64,000 nt of DNA from Centrapalus pauciflorus. Lineage: Eukaryota > Streptophyta > Magnoliopsida > Asterales > Asteraceae. The DNA lies in the NCBI GenBank assembly GCA_020465985.1, contig JAANYP010006342.1, positions 434,001 to 498,000 of the forward strand, in the 5' to 3' direction. The notes under the pieces are model-generated. The model did not search any database. It was given only the letters and a program-made list of their open reading frames with translations, and was not told the origin of the DNA. Position 1 is the first letter of the stretch; each line of letters begins with the position of its first letter. This document shows positions 40,986 to 53,760 of the stretch, piece after piece. The translations under genes and the position numbers were made by a program.

Positions 40986-41810
40986 GTATTTTAAGTTAAT
41001 ATAAATTGATAACAAATAAATATTTCTTTGTTGAAAATTTATTTGATAAATTGGTATCAAATAATAAATGGTATAAAAGGTTAATAAAAAATTAAAACTT
41101 TTATAGTTTGTATATCTAATAGTTTCACAATTATTTTTGACATCTATTCAATATCCAATCATTTATTGTTATAACATCCATTAATTTATATACTACCATG
41201 GATTGCATTCAAAGACATATTTGGCCATTTTGAAATATGACCTTTGTGTAGCTTGTTTTTTGTGCATCTTCTCTTCTCCTCAATAGTTAAAAGTTAGAGA
41301 ACCTTTGAGTAATGTGAAGGGGTCCTTTATTTTGTAAGAAGGCATCCTTTGGAATATGCTATTGAGAATTCTATTCTTACCCAACCTAAGTCCCCCACAC
41401 TAGTTGAAGAGTCACCCATTAGTGAGTGAAGATTCAAAGCTACTTGTTTTCTTATGTGTTTGGTCGAAAATATAACAAATCAAACAATACGTATAACAAG
41501 AATTAATAGACAAAATGTCAAATATTCAACAAATTACATAATTATCATCATGATATATAGAATCGACGCATACCCATCTGTCTGAGTAATTAATTCTTTT
41601 TTCATGTTTTATTTTTTTGAGAACTGATCATAGTTTTTTACTATATTTATATCTTTTATGTAATTTACTTTAATAAAGACAATGCGAGGTTGATTTATTT
41701 TCGACTCATTAATTTAAGGCATGGGAAAACAATATAGGATATATAAAAATCATGACATTTAAATAGGATTTATTAGTAAAAAATTCAAATCCCTGTACAA
41801 TTTTTTTAAG
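40986..41810. other. Intergenic DNA upstream of GPT
   Basis: AT-rich sequence without a recognised gene or repeat end. Confidence 0.5.
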
Positions 41811-41994
41811 GGTATTACTTCATGCACCACATCTACATCCTATAATTGACCTAAAATATGTTTTTTTTTTTTCACAATTCATCGTTATACTTTATTTGTT
41901 TACATACTTTTGTCCAATCATAAGATAAATATTTATAGGTCAAATATATAGAGGTGGTCTATGAGAAATTAGAGGTGGTGCATGAAGAAATAAC
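41811..41994. mobile_element. 184-bp MITE in the GPT promoter region
   Basis: Starts GGTATTACTTCATGCACCAC and ends GGTGGTGCATGAAGAAATAA with CC after it, an inverted pair. Inner blocks TATAATTGACC and GGTCAAATATATAGA are also opposed. Its right end is about 250 bases before the GPT start codon. A related copy is at 36297-36451. Confidence 0.65.
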
Positions 41995-42170
41995 CTTTTT
42001 TTTATAATTATATTATTCGAAATAGATACAGTATTTATATCTAAGCGAGAAAACTGCGAGCATAGAAGGACCAAAACTCTTTGAATTGAAGAGCACACGT
42101 GTAGTCGTGAATGAATAGTTTTGCTCCCTATTAGAATTAGAATTCCCATTAAATCTCTATTTTCCAACAC

Positions 42171-42178
42171 TATACAAA
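42171..42178 (+). promoter_or_regulatory. Possible TATA box of GPT
   Basis: TATACAAA lies 70 bases before the proposed GPT start codon, in a position compatible with a short leader. It is only a motif match, and an upstream leader intron cannot be excluded. Confidence 0.3.
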
Positions 42179-42247
42179 CAACACCAAATTAACGAGATCA
42201 AGGGTTTAATAAACATCTTCTTCCATCTTCTTTGTTGCACATTCCAT

Positions 42248-45200
42248 ATGATGTTTTCTTTGAAGCAATCCAATGTAACAATTCCCAAATGTACTACTTC
42301 TAAAATCATTGATCACCGGAGAAATTACCCGGCACAATTCTCGGTTTTACCGCCTCTTTCTAAGCCCAAAGTTAACAAATTTTCCGTCGTCTCAAATTCG
42401 AAACCCCTTCATGTTTCTTCAATTCAAGAGTTTGGGTATGTGAGGGAGAAATCTTTATCTTGTGTAGTATGTAAGGCGTATGAAGCTGATCGATCTGATG
42501 GGGATATAATTGGTGGGAATGTTGAAGCAGCGAGGAGGGTTAAGATCGGTGTTTATTTTGCTACATGGTGGTTTTTGAATGTGATTTTTAACATTTATAA
42601 TAAGAAGGTTTTGAATGCTTTTCCATATCCATGGTTGACTTCTACTTTATCTCTTGCTGCTGGATCAGTCATCATGTTGATCTCTTGGGCTACGAAAGTT
42701 GCTGAAGCTCCCAATACTGATCTTGACTTCTGGAAATCTTTGCTCCCTGTAAGCAAGTTTTCGTTTTTTAGGGTTTATGATCTGGGTAATTATTCTTAAA
42801 TTAATTTGGGTATTATTTGTTTATGGTACTTTTAGCTAGTTTTTGGGTCCTTTTGAGGGTTTATGATCTGGGTTTTACTCAATTTCCTTTTCTTGTTTTC
42901 ATGTGATCTTGCCTATGGGGGTCTATTAAATTATTAATTCCTCAAGTGGGTTTTCTTATATATGTATTTCAGTGATCAGGGTATGTTCCATTGGCTTGTA
43001 TTTTTGTGTTCCCTGCAAGACTGCAAGCAAGTTCTCCCTTTTTTTAGGGTTTATCATGTTGGTTTTGTTTAATTATTCACAAATTAATTCGGGTGCTTTT
43101 TTTCAATGTTATGTTGAGGCTAGTAAATGTGTCTTCTCAGGGTTTATGATCAGCGTTTTGTTAAATTTCCTTTAATTTGTCTTCATATGATATCAGGTTT
43201 GTTCAATTGTTAACTCCATAAAAAGGGTTTCGTGTATTTCTACTTGTATGATCAGGGTATGTTCATTGACTTATAATCTTTAGTTTCTTGAATTATTCAG
43301 GTTGCTTTGGCACATACAATTGGTCATGTAGCTGCAACCGTAAGCATGTCTAAGGTTGCTGTTTCGTTCACACACATAATCAAGAGTGGTGAGCCTGCTT
43401 TTAGCGTGTTGGTCTCAAGGTTCCTTTTGGGAGAAACATTCCCGTTGGCGGTTTACTTGTCTCTTGTACCGATTATTGGTGGTTGTGGCCTTTCTGCCCT
43501 TACTGAACTCAATTTCAACATGACTGGTAATTACATAACTCCAACCTCGGAAGTCATTAGTGTTTCTGAAATTGGTCCTAACCTGTTATTGCTTGCCGAT
43601 TTTTAGGTTTCATGGGGGCCATGATATCCAACTTGGCATTCGTATTTAGGAACATATTTTCCAAGAGAGGGATGAAGGGGAAGTCTGTTAATGGAATGAA
43701 CTATTATGCTTGTTTATCTTTGTTATCACTCTTGATCCTGACGCCATTTGCAATTGCTGTCGAGGGACCAAAGATGTGGGCTGCTGGATGGCAAAACGCC
43801 GTCACTGAGATTGGACCCAATTTCATTTGGTAACCACATGATACTGACCTTCCCTTTTGTCACATTACAATCTAATTTGTTGAAATTAGAAGTGCATTCT
43901 TTTGCAAATGTTTAACTTATATAATACTAAAATTTTATGACTACTGTATTAATCGCACATGCTAGCCCCTACCTGGCAAGAAAGTCCTCACTTGTTGTGT
44001 AGTTGTTTTTTCTTAGTCTGCAAGTTTTAGTAACTGCATTTGGATGCTTTTTTTTGGTGTATGATGTGTGATTAAGTGGTCTCACGTTCAATCTTATTGC
44101 TGGTGAAGTGGCTAAAAGACGTATTTTCGTGGCTCATATTTGTGCTTCACAGGTGGGTGGCTGCTCAAAGTATCTTCTATCACTTGTACAATCAAGTTTC
44201 ATATATGTCCCTTGACGAAATCTCGCCCTTGACGTTTAGTGTTGGAAACACAATGAAACGTATCTCTGTCATTGTTTCTTCTATCATTATTTTCCATACG
44301 CCTGTCCAACCAGTTAACGCTCTTGGAGCTGCCATCGCTATCCTTGGAACTTTCTTGTATTCTCAGGTACCCTCTTGCTTTTCTTCTAAAAATTAGTTAT
44401 GTGTGGTCTTCAAATTTCCGGCAATCTAAAAACTAAAAAGGTAACGTAATCCACTAGTCTGATGTTTTGGCTTGGGTGGAACAGATTCACTCACTATATT
44501 GGTCTAAAATTAAAAAGTCTCGCTATACGGATTTCCTGCATATTGAGATGTTGTAGGTGTTTATATATGAACTTAAGCTCCAGGGTAATTATTTAGATCT
44601 TTTAGAAGGAAAAATATGAGTAGAAGGAAGCATCTTAGAACTGGAAATATTAATACTAATTCTCCACCACTACAAAGTGATAAGGTTAAGAGTCACAGAT
44701 ATGTGGAACAAGAATTTCGTTTCTGTCAGAAAATTTGTATCAATTATATGTTTGACCCTGAAAAAGTTATGCATTTGGTCCAGAAACATATTACCAACAA
44801 GAGAAGACATGCTCCCTTTATCCTGTATGGCCGTAAGGATTAACGAGAGTCCACATATTATGTTCAAACTAATCAAGATTGCTTTAGTCATACAGAAAAC
44901 TCGATGACAATTTTAAGTCATAAAATATGTTTATAAAACATGAAGTTTCAAGTGGCTCTGTTTATAAAGCCCCTGCACTTTGTAGGGTTACTGAATTTAG
45001 AAAGGTTTGGAATTGAAGTAATGGTAAACAGTTTTTAAGTCATAAAAAAAGTTACTTGTAATTGTTAATAAGGTCTGGAATTGAACTAATGTTTAAACAA
45101 CATGATTTGTTTTACAAAAAAAATAAAAGGAAGTTAACGTTTTAAGCGAGATGGCATGATAGTCCCTAATGAGTAATGACTATAATTCTATGAATAGTCA

Positions 45201-45763
45201 ACTTCTCTTACCTGAGAACAAAGACCTCCGGCCTCTGAAATCCGGGGACTTTCATTCGAGCACCTTGAACTACCCGAAACCATGAAAAAGGCATTACATG
45301 TTTTGAGACGCTTTCAGTGTTTATAACTTTATATACAACTTTGTTTCTCAAAAGATTATTTAGAAGAAAGTTTGGGACCGAAATTTAAAGGAAAGATGCA
45401 TATATTTTGATGATAATTCTGCACCACTACAACGTGATAAGGTTATAGTGTGGGATATGTTTGTGCAAGCATACATGTTTGTCTTTGTGAAAATTACATA
45501 TCAATTCTTTGCTTGACTATATGCCGAAAGAAATTACATATTTGACCAGAAAAGCCGAACATGGTATTAAGAAGAAAAGCATTTAACCTTAAAAGTGACG
45601 ATGATAGATCATAAAAAAAATGTTCATAAAAGATGAACTTTAGGATATTTTTTTTTTCTTCACTTGTAGTTTAGTTTATCAACTACAGTCTACAAACTAG
45701 TTACAGTTTGCATTTCTTCTAACTTTTTATTCTTTGTTTTAACTTGAAAAGGCGAAGCAGTGA
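42248..45763 (+). CDS. GPT: Glucose-6-phosphate/phosphate translocator, plastid inner envelope
   Basis: Five coding exons: 42248-42748, 43301-43526, 43607-43829, 44153-44366 and 45752-45763. Introns are GT-AG with consistent phases, giving 391 aa. GPT exchanges cytosolic glucose 6-phosphate for plastid phosphate, feeding starch synthesis and the plastid pentose phosphate pathway. The first ~75 residues are Ser/Lys/Pro-rich with few acids, a chloroplast transit peptide, followed by KAYEADRSD as in Arabidopsis GPT1. The membrane part (YFATWWFLNVIFNIYNKKVL, AFPYPWLTSTLSLAAGS, AHTIGHVAATVSMSKVAVSF) is typical of the triose-phosphate translocator family. Substrate/phosphate-site residues are present: the Lys of THIIKSGEP and Lys-Arg of GNTMKRISV. 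HIGH similarity to GPT rather than PPT, XPT or TPT is seen throughout, ending FLYSQAKQ. Two adjacent ATGs exist (42248, 42251). The last coding exon is 12 bases long after a 1385-nt intron. SGP lies tail to tail 597 bases away. Confidence 0.95.
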
Positions 45764-45978
45764 AAAGCGAAGAACGAAGACGGGGAGATTCACCAGGTTT
45801 AGTGTTGAAATGTTGATATTCATGTATTCGCATCGATGATTGCAGAACAGCAAGGTGAGATAGCTGCTGTTCATGTTGTAGATAATAAAGATGAATGGAT
45901 AAGTAGCATTTCTTGGATGTTATAGAAAAGATTTATACTTTCTTACCCTCAGTGAACCAAGTTTTGTTTTTCTTTCCA

Positions 45979-45984
45979 ATAAAC
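45979..45984 (+). other. Likely GPT polyadenylation signal
   Basis: AATAAA lies 216 bases after the GPT stop codon, a normal plant 3' UTR distance. No other consensus signal is nearer. Confidence 0.5.
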
Positions 45985-46359
45985 AAGGGCAAATTCAGCA
46001 ACCGAATTCTTTTCTGCTAGGCCTTCATACATAGTTATGGAAGATGAATCGTACTTTCTTACTTAACGGAAAGCAGTGTATGAACCATAAATCAAAAATG
46101 AAATCGAAAACATATAAAGAGAAAAAAAAAAAAAAAAGTTACTTCAGTTGAAGTATGAGGTACTAGAACAAAACAAGAGTTTACAGTTAGCCCTTTTCCA
46201 AAAATAAAATATCACCTTCTAATATTTTTCTTCTTCTTCTTTCGTCAAAATACCATTTTCTATGATGCATTCGGTAAGCGGGTTAGAATCAGGTTTGAGT
46301 TAGGTTGGATTGCGCGTTTGCAATATGTACATGTAATGAACTTGAAGGAAGTAATGTTG

Positions 46360-46950
46360 CTAGTAAAGGTCGATAATGGGTTCCCCGAGGTTTAAGTTGG
46401 GTTGCAGAGACCACGGCAGGTTGAAGAGTCGTGCCATGATGAATTTGAAGATCTTGTTCACGTTAATGTTGTGCGTCGTGCTTGAGAAGAACAATGTTGC
46501 TTTCATAACCTTCGCATATGCCCGTGCCTGCCACATCATCGACAATCGATTAGGATCTCATGTGTCATGTGGAAGAGGAATGTTTCATTTCATAATGATT
46601 TAAGGTTTCCATCCAACGATGTTACCTCTACCGAAATTCTATAATTTAATTTCAATAAATTGTATGTCTGTTTATAAAAATTGAAACGGATCTTATCAAT
46701 ATCATGTTATAATCATTTACAAACCAAATATAATTCTAATTATAATAATAATAGATATTATTATGGAATAATTATTCCTTTTGTCAAGGTCCCTCCTCTA
46801 CCCCTTGTAGATAGATCATTATATATTCTATATAATATAATATATGTTTGTATGTATATGTGTGACAGTGTGAGGGAGGGATTCTTGAGAAGCAACCTTT
46901 ATAAGCTAATTTAACAATTTTTTTACTGAATTTATTAGGTTAAAGATCTC

Positions 46951-47015
<65 letters not shown>

Positions 47016-47425
47016 TAATGTTTACATCTTATTATTATTTAAGGAATTATCATGTAAGCACAAATTCCTCAAAATAGTTTACATTAGTTAATGTTGTTCT
47101 CATGCTATATATTTTCCTCATCTAATTCCATCGATCAACTTAACAAACAATATAGAAATGTATTTTCGTATTAAAAATTGTATTGTATTAATTTGATGCA
47201 TAATTTAATAACATTCTCCACGATAATTAAATATATAAAACATTTAATATTATAAAATAATAACACTATGGATAAAAATTAATTGCACAAATATCTTGCA
47301 ATAAAAAAGGTCAAAAATATCTGCAGAAAAACATTGCATTAATTTTTAACCCTCAAATAAATGTTCATTCAATAGACTACACCGCTAGTCTGCTACCACA
47401 CCTCTATGCCTGAATATAATATATA

Positions 47426-47466
<41 letters not shown>

Positions 47467-49765
47467 TATAACACACATACCCATACCTATATATCGACAC
47501 ACATACAAACACGTATACATATATTATAATATTACATATATAATATTACGGTGTTTGGTTTTGCTTTATAAACGAGATTATTAGCTTATTACGTTACAAT
47601 AACATAAATAATTGGTTTAAAGTGTTTAGATTGCATACCTTAATAAGTGATTATTTGCGTTTAGAGTCATTTATACCACACTTTTTGGTAAGTTAAAAAA
47701 TGTAGCTTATTTGCTTAATAAGTGATTATTTGATCAATTTACAAGTTAAAACGTAAATCCAAACAATTTAAAAACTGATTATTTGATAATTACGATAGCA
47801 AACAGCAGAAGCTAAACCAAATACTACATTTTCAGCAGCACTTTGTTATAGCTAGTATCTGATTATTAGTTTCCACGCTACAGCACTTTTCACACGCAAA
47901 TCCAAACACCATCTATACACACACAAATTCAATTATACGAACCTGAGTTACGACAGTCCATTGTAGATCTGGTGGTAGCCTTACAAAATCATCAAATTTG
48001 GTCCCGATCAATATAGGAATTGCAGACTGCATGTTTTCAAAATTACCCATTTATTTTTCAAGTTAAAAATCAATATTTTTTAATCATATAATATATAATA
48101 AAAAAATTCAAAAAGTTAAATTAAAAAATTGGAAAAGGAAAAGAAAAGTAGCCAGTGAGTGACAGGTCTATGCACCTGACCTGACAAGCTAACTTGTATA
48201 GATGATGATCAACAACCCAAGATGTGTGAAATTATTCCCCTACCCAACATTTTTAATTTACTTAATTATCATTTTATATTATACATATATTATATATAGA
48301 TAAATAAAATTTTCTCTTTTAAGTTTAATTTGACATACCTTATTCCATTTTCTTGCTTGCATATACCATCCTAATACACTGAAAATTCAGGAGTAATACA
48401 CACAAATGATTAATGAGTAATTATTTTATTTCTTAATTATTTTATTTTAAAAAAAAAGAATATTAAATTACTTGTGGAGGGTGCATCGACTGGTTAGATC
48501 GAACATAAACAAGATTGCCACAGCGTCTTTGCATGCGATCGGAACTTGATCCTTAGACCTTCTATCACCTGCATTTTTCTTGGATCAGTTTTGTATTTTC
48601 TAATTAATCAAATTAATAATTGAGAATTTAATTATATAATAAATTAATTAATTAATTAACTAATTACCTCCAACGTCCCATATACTAAAAACAATTCTTG
48701 CTCCACCAAATGATAGAGTTTTATCCATTAGATTCAACCCACCCATCTCCAAGCTTCTGTTCTCTTGTTCATCTCCGACGTATTTAATCTTCAACATATA
48801 AAATTAAAAAGAAAACCTTTATAAAATAATTAATTTCCTCTAAATTGAAATTTTCATCAAACCCATCGTAAAATCCAATAAAATATACGTTAATTTCTAG
48901 CTTCTTTGTTCGTATTAATTTCGAAACATCACACACCATATACCCAAAAAAAAAACACTTACTTTTAAATTATCGCAATATACAATTTTTTTAATTAAAT
49001 AGATAGTACCTATAATTCCTATAACAATGCTCCTCTTTCGTTAAAAGACTAGTTCTTTTGCCTCAAAAATATAAATTTAACTAAAATATACCACACCCAT
49101 ATAACCATAATGCCTATTTTATATTTTTCTAGTTAGCCGTTTGTTCATATTAAATCTTGAAAAAAACAAATAGAAAATATTAATGACTTATTTTTTTTAC
49201 TCTCGAAACTGGGAATTTCGTCAACCCCATTATAAAATACCCATAATTTATCTAGTTTCTTTCTTTAATTGTTCATATTAAATCTTGATAGAACCCAAAT
49301 ATAAATAAAAGGATATTAAATTAAAATTAAAAAAAATTCTCAAGCAATATAAAGCTATTATTTGAAATCAACTAAAATACATAACACCCATCATTTCTTT
49401 TTTACTTTATTTAAAAAAGATATGAGATAAAAAATAAAAAAGGTAAAGTAGTCACTCACCATGAAACTTGTTTTTCCAATTTGGCAATCACCCAATAAGC
49501 TAATCTTGAGAGTAACTAAATCTGAATCTGTATCATAGCCGTTGCAGGTGGTGATGGGGTCTTCTAGGTCAAAGCCAGTTTCCATTGCTTCTACAGAAGA
49601 AGATGACCGGCGAGATAATCTCCGGTACCGGACTGGTCTCCCGATGGAACAAGCAAGAAATCTATCCCAGATAAACCTCAAGATTTCTCGGAAAAGTGAA
49701 ATTTTGTGGAGCATAACACTCCAACGGACGTCTAGCCGGACGATTCTCCGGTAAAGATGAGTCAT
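46360..49765 (-). CDS. SGP1: Septum-promoting GTP-binding protein 1-like small GTPase (Spg1/Tem1 type)
   Basis: Six exons on the minus strand: 49765-49460, 48788-48668, 48568-48472, 48378-48339, 48026-47943 and 46527-46360. Introns are GT-AG with consistent phases, giving 271 aa. It belongs to the Ras-like Spg1/Tem1 GTPases; yeast members trigger septation and mitotic exit, and plant ones are reported to interact with a MAP4K. A basic N-terminal extension (MTHLYRRIVRLDVRWSVML) is followed by the P-loop GDCQIGKTS, then the Spg1-type SIWDVGGDRRSKD (G3), the G4 motif IGTKFDD and a G5-like FSSTTHNIN; it ends NLGEPIIDLY. There is no C-terminal prenylation Cys, as is usual for this group. An in-frame ATG 21 codons upstream (49828) exists, but the 49765 start matches the family. 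Intron 5 (1415 nt) holds a MITE and two ATT microsatellites. Symbol SGP1 is by similarity; SGP2 is equally possible. Confidence 0.93.
46951..47015. repeat. (AAT)n microsatellite in SGP intron 5
   Basis: About 21 trinucleotide units. A second, shorter AAT tract lies at 47429-47466 in the same intron. Confidence 0.95.
47550..47910 (+). mobile_element. MITE in SGP intron 5, ~361 bp
   Basis: Begins GGTGTTTGGTTTTGCTTTAT and ends GCAAATCCAAACACC, an inverted pair. Internal landmarks TTAGCTTATTACGTTACAAT and TTAATAAGTGATTATTTG are shared with the copies at 55528 (same orientation) and 38537 (reverse). Confidence 0.75.
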
Positions 49766-51169
49766 CTTTCCGGTGGCTTCTCGTAATCTTGATCCATGAA
49801 AGTACAAACTTCCTTCTTGGTGTCTCATAGTGTGTGTATTTTGTGCGTGTGTATGTGTGATTAAATATATATGGAAGGACTTCAGGGTATGATGGTTGAC
49901 CTGGACTCTTGTGTTGTATTTTTTACAAAAACAGTCCAGAAAGCCGGCTTCTTGTTCTAAAAATTCAGGGCATTTTGGTCATTTCACGTGGGAGCAAACC
50001 CATTCTAGTTAGGAATGATGATGGGTTTTGTTTGTTAAGATGTCATAGCTAAAAATCTTTTTTTCATGTTTATGAAATTTTTTAGAAGAAGATGATGCAA
50101 AGATTTTTGAGCCGAATAAAGAATATCATTTATTTTTTAAATTAGACTAATTGTCTTTCTAGTTATAATGCAATAGTTTTATAAATATAAAAACAAATTA
50201 AATACAAGTGTTTATTCCATTTATAAATATAAAAAAAATTAAAAATACAAATCTAAATTATATAATACTATTTGTATAACATAATCAAACATTTTATTCA
50301 TTATATTATAATAATAAAATAAAATAAAAAATGTCATAGTATTTTTAGAATATTTATCTACCAAAATTAAATATTTTTGAAGAGCGTGAGTGAGGCTAGG
50401 GTTCACTATTCTGTATTCCAAAGCTGCTTCTCCCTTTTGAAGACAGTTTTTCTATTTGTAGCCCATAAGCAAAAAAAGATGTTAAAAATGTCTTTTATCT
50501 TTTTTGAAACAAATGATCTTCAGTGCACTTAGCTTTCCGGTTGCAAACATGTGGCCCAAGAAGGTCTGCAACCCAAAAACAAACAAGATCGTAGAGTGTT
50601 CTTTTGCATGTAACAAGTGCTTATTTAGCTAATTCACTTTTTCAATAAGTGATTTTAACTAATATGAGTGTTTTTTTATTAATAAGTAATAAGTGGTAAA
50701 TCATCACTTATAACCACTTATTCAATCAGCATATTTTTCCTATTTATTGTTACTTATTATAAATTTAAAAACAAATCTTCTCCATCTCTCCTTAATCTGT
50801 CTTAGTTTTGATTGATATTGTGTTGTAAATATTCCGCATTTTAAATAATCTGTCTTAGTTATTATTGATATTGTGTTGCAAATTTGGTACATAGTCGTTA
50901 AGACTCCTTCGTAAGGTCGAGTCTTCACAAATGAATTAATATTAATTAATTAAAAAGTAAAAAAAATAACATTTGAGTTTAGATCTTTAAATTAAAAAAA
51001 AAAAAAGTAAACTTCTTTTAAATCAAAAAATAAATGTAAACATTGTCAAAAAGTATTAAAATTCATTGCATAATTTTTAACACTTTCAGTAAACGTTTAA
51101 AAACATTTTTATAGTTTAAACATTTTAAGAAAAAAGACTAAAAACTTAAAATTTTTTGAAAACTTTAAT
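49766..51169. other. SGP 5' flank and intergenic DNA
   Basis: Includes the SGP promoter region, with a possible minus-strand TATA (ATATATATTTAA) near 49863. Short opposed AATAAGTG/CACTTATT motifs occur at about 50610-50725. No further gene was recognised. Confidence 0.45.
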
Positions 51170-51525
51170 GGTGCGTTTAGTTTATGAAAATTTCCATCTC
51201 ACTTTTCAAGAAAATTAAAATTTGTTTACTTAACAACAATTTCATAAATTTTCATTTCACTTTTTAAAACACCATTTTTCATATTCTATTTCTTACTTTT
51301 CTATTAGCTACCCTATTTTTTTATAATACTCTCTTTCTATCTTTTACTTTTCCATCACCTATCCTATTTTTTTTAATTTATAATCACTTATCTTATTTTT
51401 CTTAAAACTAAAACTTTATTATTTAAACAAGTTTTCACTTTTCATAGAAACCCTTGTTTTTTTCTAAAAACAATAACTTGAAAACTGAAATTGAAAAATG
51501 ACTAGTTTTCGTTAACTAAACGCAT
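51170..51525. mobile_element. MITE-like element, ~355 bp
   Basis: Left GTGCGTTTAGTTTATGAAAA and right TTTTCGTTAACTAAACGCAT are inverted copies. The interior is AT-rich without coding capacity. Confidence 0.5.
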
Positions 51526-53430
51526 GAGAAGTTTAAAATTTTAAACGTATTTTATAAAAGTTTTATGTAATATATAAAAGAGTCTTGAAAATTTTAAGTA
51601 AATGTATTATAATTTGTCAACGAAAACGTTTAATTTTTTCATAAAAATTCAAAACCAAACCCGAAAGTTGAATTACTATTTTATTTTTAATTTTTAATTA
51701 AAAAATGATCAATTTATATGTTTTTATAAGTGTTTTGATCCTTGTTATAGATTATTTAAATTAAAAATGGGTATTTAATTAATTTAATTTATTTTATGAT
51801 TTAAAATAAAAAAATAATTTAGTTTTTAATTAACAAGAATTTATTAGTATGTTTTTATAAATATTTTGTTACTTATTTTTATGCGTTTTCCATTAAATTA
51901 CTTTACTGTTTATTTTTTAAAAATTAATTAGTTTATTATTTTATATTAATAGAAATAAAAATAAAAACAATATATCAATAATTACTTAACAAGTAAAGAT
52001 AAAATGATCTTTTAAAAGACCAAAGAAAGAAATTTGTAACAAAACTTCAAACACTAATACTGACATGTAATATTTGAAGTTAAATTATAAAAAATACTAT
52101 AAATATTTAAACCATGTTGTTCATTGTAAGTTTCATTGTAATATAAACGAGGAAATTTGTCCGCGCTTCGCGGGGGGTTTAATATCATACGAAATTAAAA
52201 TTTATAAAGCTAACATATTAACATACATATATGATATTTGAAGCAAAATGTTATGTTATTTCTATTAAATATATTACAATTTTTTAAATGATGCGTTGTT
52301 GACTTTGAATACAACGTTCGATTCCAAAATTGTTCACACCATCACAATCAGAATATAACTTTCGATTCCAAAGTATGTTGAAAAAGATTAAAAAACTATC
52401 AATGTCAATTAAAAAAATATGAAAAGGAATAAAAATCAACAAAAACTTCTATTTTACTTGTTTTTTTTAAACTTTTTCACATTCATACAATTCTGTCCAT
52501 TCGAAATTTGTTATCCATCACAGCTTCATTTAGTAATAATCAACAACATCAATTAAAATTTAATTTATTAAGTAAGTTATTATTAATAATAATGAAAAAA
52601 AACCTATATAAAGTAACTTAAATTTTTTTTACTTTAAAATATCTGGTACAAATAAAAAAAAGTGATCGCAATATAAAATAAAAATAGAAATACAGTTGCA
52701 TGATTATTATTAAACATCAAAAAAATATTTATACAATATTTGTAAAAAGAATTTCATACACTCATGAACATAATAATCATTCATCGATATTAATCATTGT
52801 CTCATGTTATCTGTTTTATGTACATACAATTGACTTTGAAGTTTGGAGGAATTAAAAAAATCATATAAATAATAATTATACAATTGTATTTGAGGTAGTG
52901 TATAAAAAACAGGACCATTATTTTTCAAGTATCCGTGAAGAAAGAAGACATATTTTCTTAAAATATATTTAGGAAATAAAATATTTAATAGTAAATTAGT
53001 TTAATTTATGTCAAAGTAATATTTTAAAATAAAAATATATTATTAACTCAACATGTAAAAACCCAATTGAGTTAATATTGATGATAACAATATTCTAGAA
53101 GTCAAGAGGAATTGAAGTCATGACCTCTCCCATCACAAGTAACACACTAACCAATTGAGCCACAAATCTTTTCTTTTAAATATTACACAAAGTTGTATAT
53201 ATTAGTATTTTAGTTTTACTATTGCTATGAATAGTTTATGAATAGTAACATTTACTTTGGTGAATGTTATTATTATAATTACGTTTCGTACAATATTCAT
53301 AGTTTAAATATCTTTCATTTAAACTTTTATGTTTTACTATATGAATTTTTCTTCCACTTGCACCATAATGTATTTTATGATTCTAAATTTTTAATTGTTT
53401 GATTTGACTTGTGATTTTTTTTTCAGTAAA
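51526..53430. other. AT-rich intergenic DNA with SINE fragment
   Basis: No gene was recognised. At 53098-53162 the minus strand reads GTGGCTCAATTGGTTAGTGT then GGAGAGGTCATGACTTCAAT, resembling the A- and decayed B-box region of a tRNA-derived SINE. A CCGCGCTTCGCGG hairpin at about 52161-52173 looks like a stray Helitron-type stem, without a convincing terminus. Confidence 0.45.
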
Positions 53431-53439
53431 ATAAAGAAT

Positions 53440-53760
53440 TCGTCGTTACAAATAAACATATAATAATAACCAAGATGAACGAGAACAGAAAGAATAAATT
53501 AAATCTTGAATAATGAACAAGAAAAACACAAAGGTTTTTCTTTTTAAGCTTGACGGACACACGTTCCTAACACCTTAATTCACACAGCTAAAACCTAGAC
53601 AACTTTATTTACGGATAAACTAGTAAAACTCTACTAGGCCAAAGTCTGCGAACTCAACTATTAAAGCTCATACAAAATAATCTATCAATTATTAAATAAA
53701 TACAATTAAATTCCCAGACTTAATTACAATAAATAAAGTCTAACAATCTCTCTATTTGTG
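53440..53760 (-). mobile_element. Probable Copia 3' LTR with polypurine tract
   Basis: On the minus strand a purine-rich stretch AAATAGAGAGAT (53749-53760) is followed by TGTTAGACTTTATT, the arrangement of a polypurine tract next to the 5' end of a 3' LTR in Ty1/copia elements. The other LTR edge is not fixed (a TG at about 53508 is one candidate) and no pol coding sequence was found upstream, so this is a remnant at best. Confidence 0.4.

Noticed and set aside
44616..44907. Frames inside GPT intron 4
   Set aside because: They lie within the intron between two well-supported exons and show no homology. A related stretch near 45428 suggests an old internal duplication only.
49542..49754. Plus-strand frame opposite SGP exon 1
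   Set aside because: Antisense shadow of a well-supported exon.
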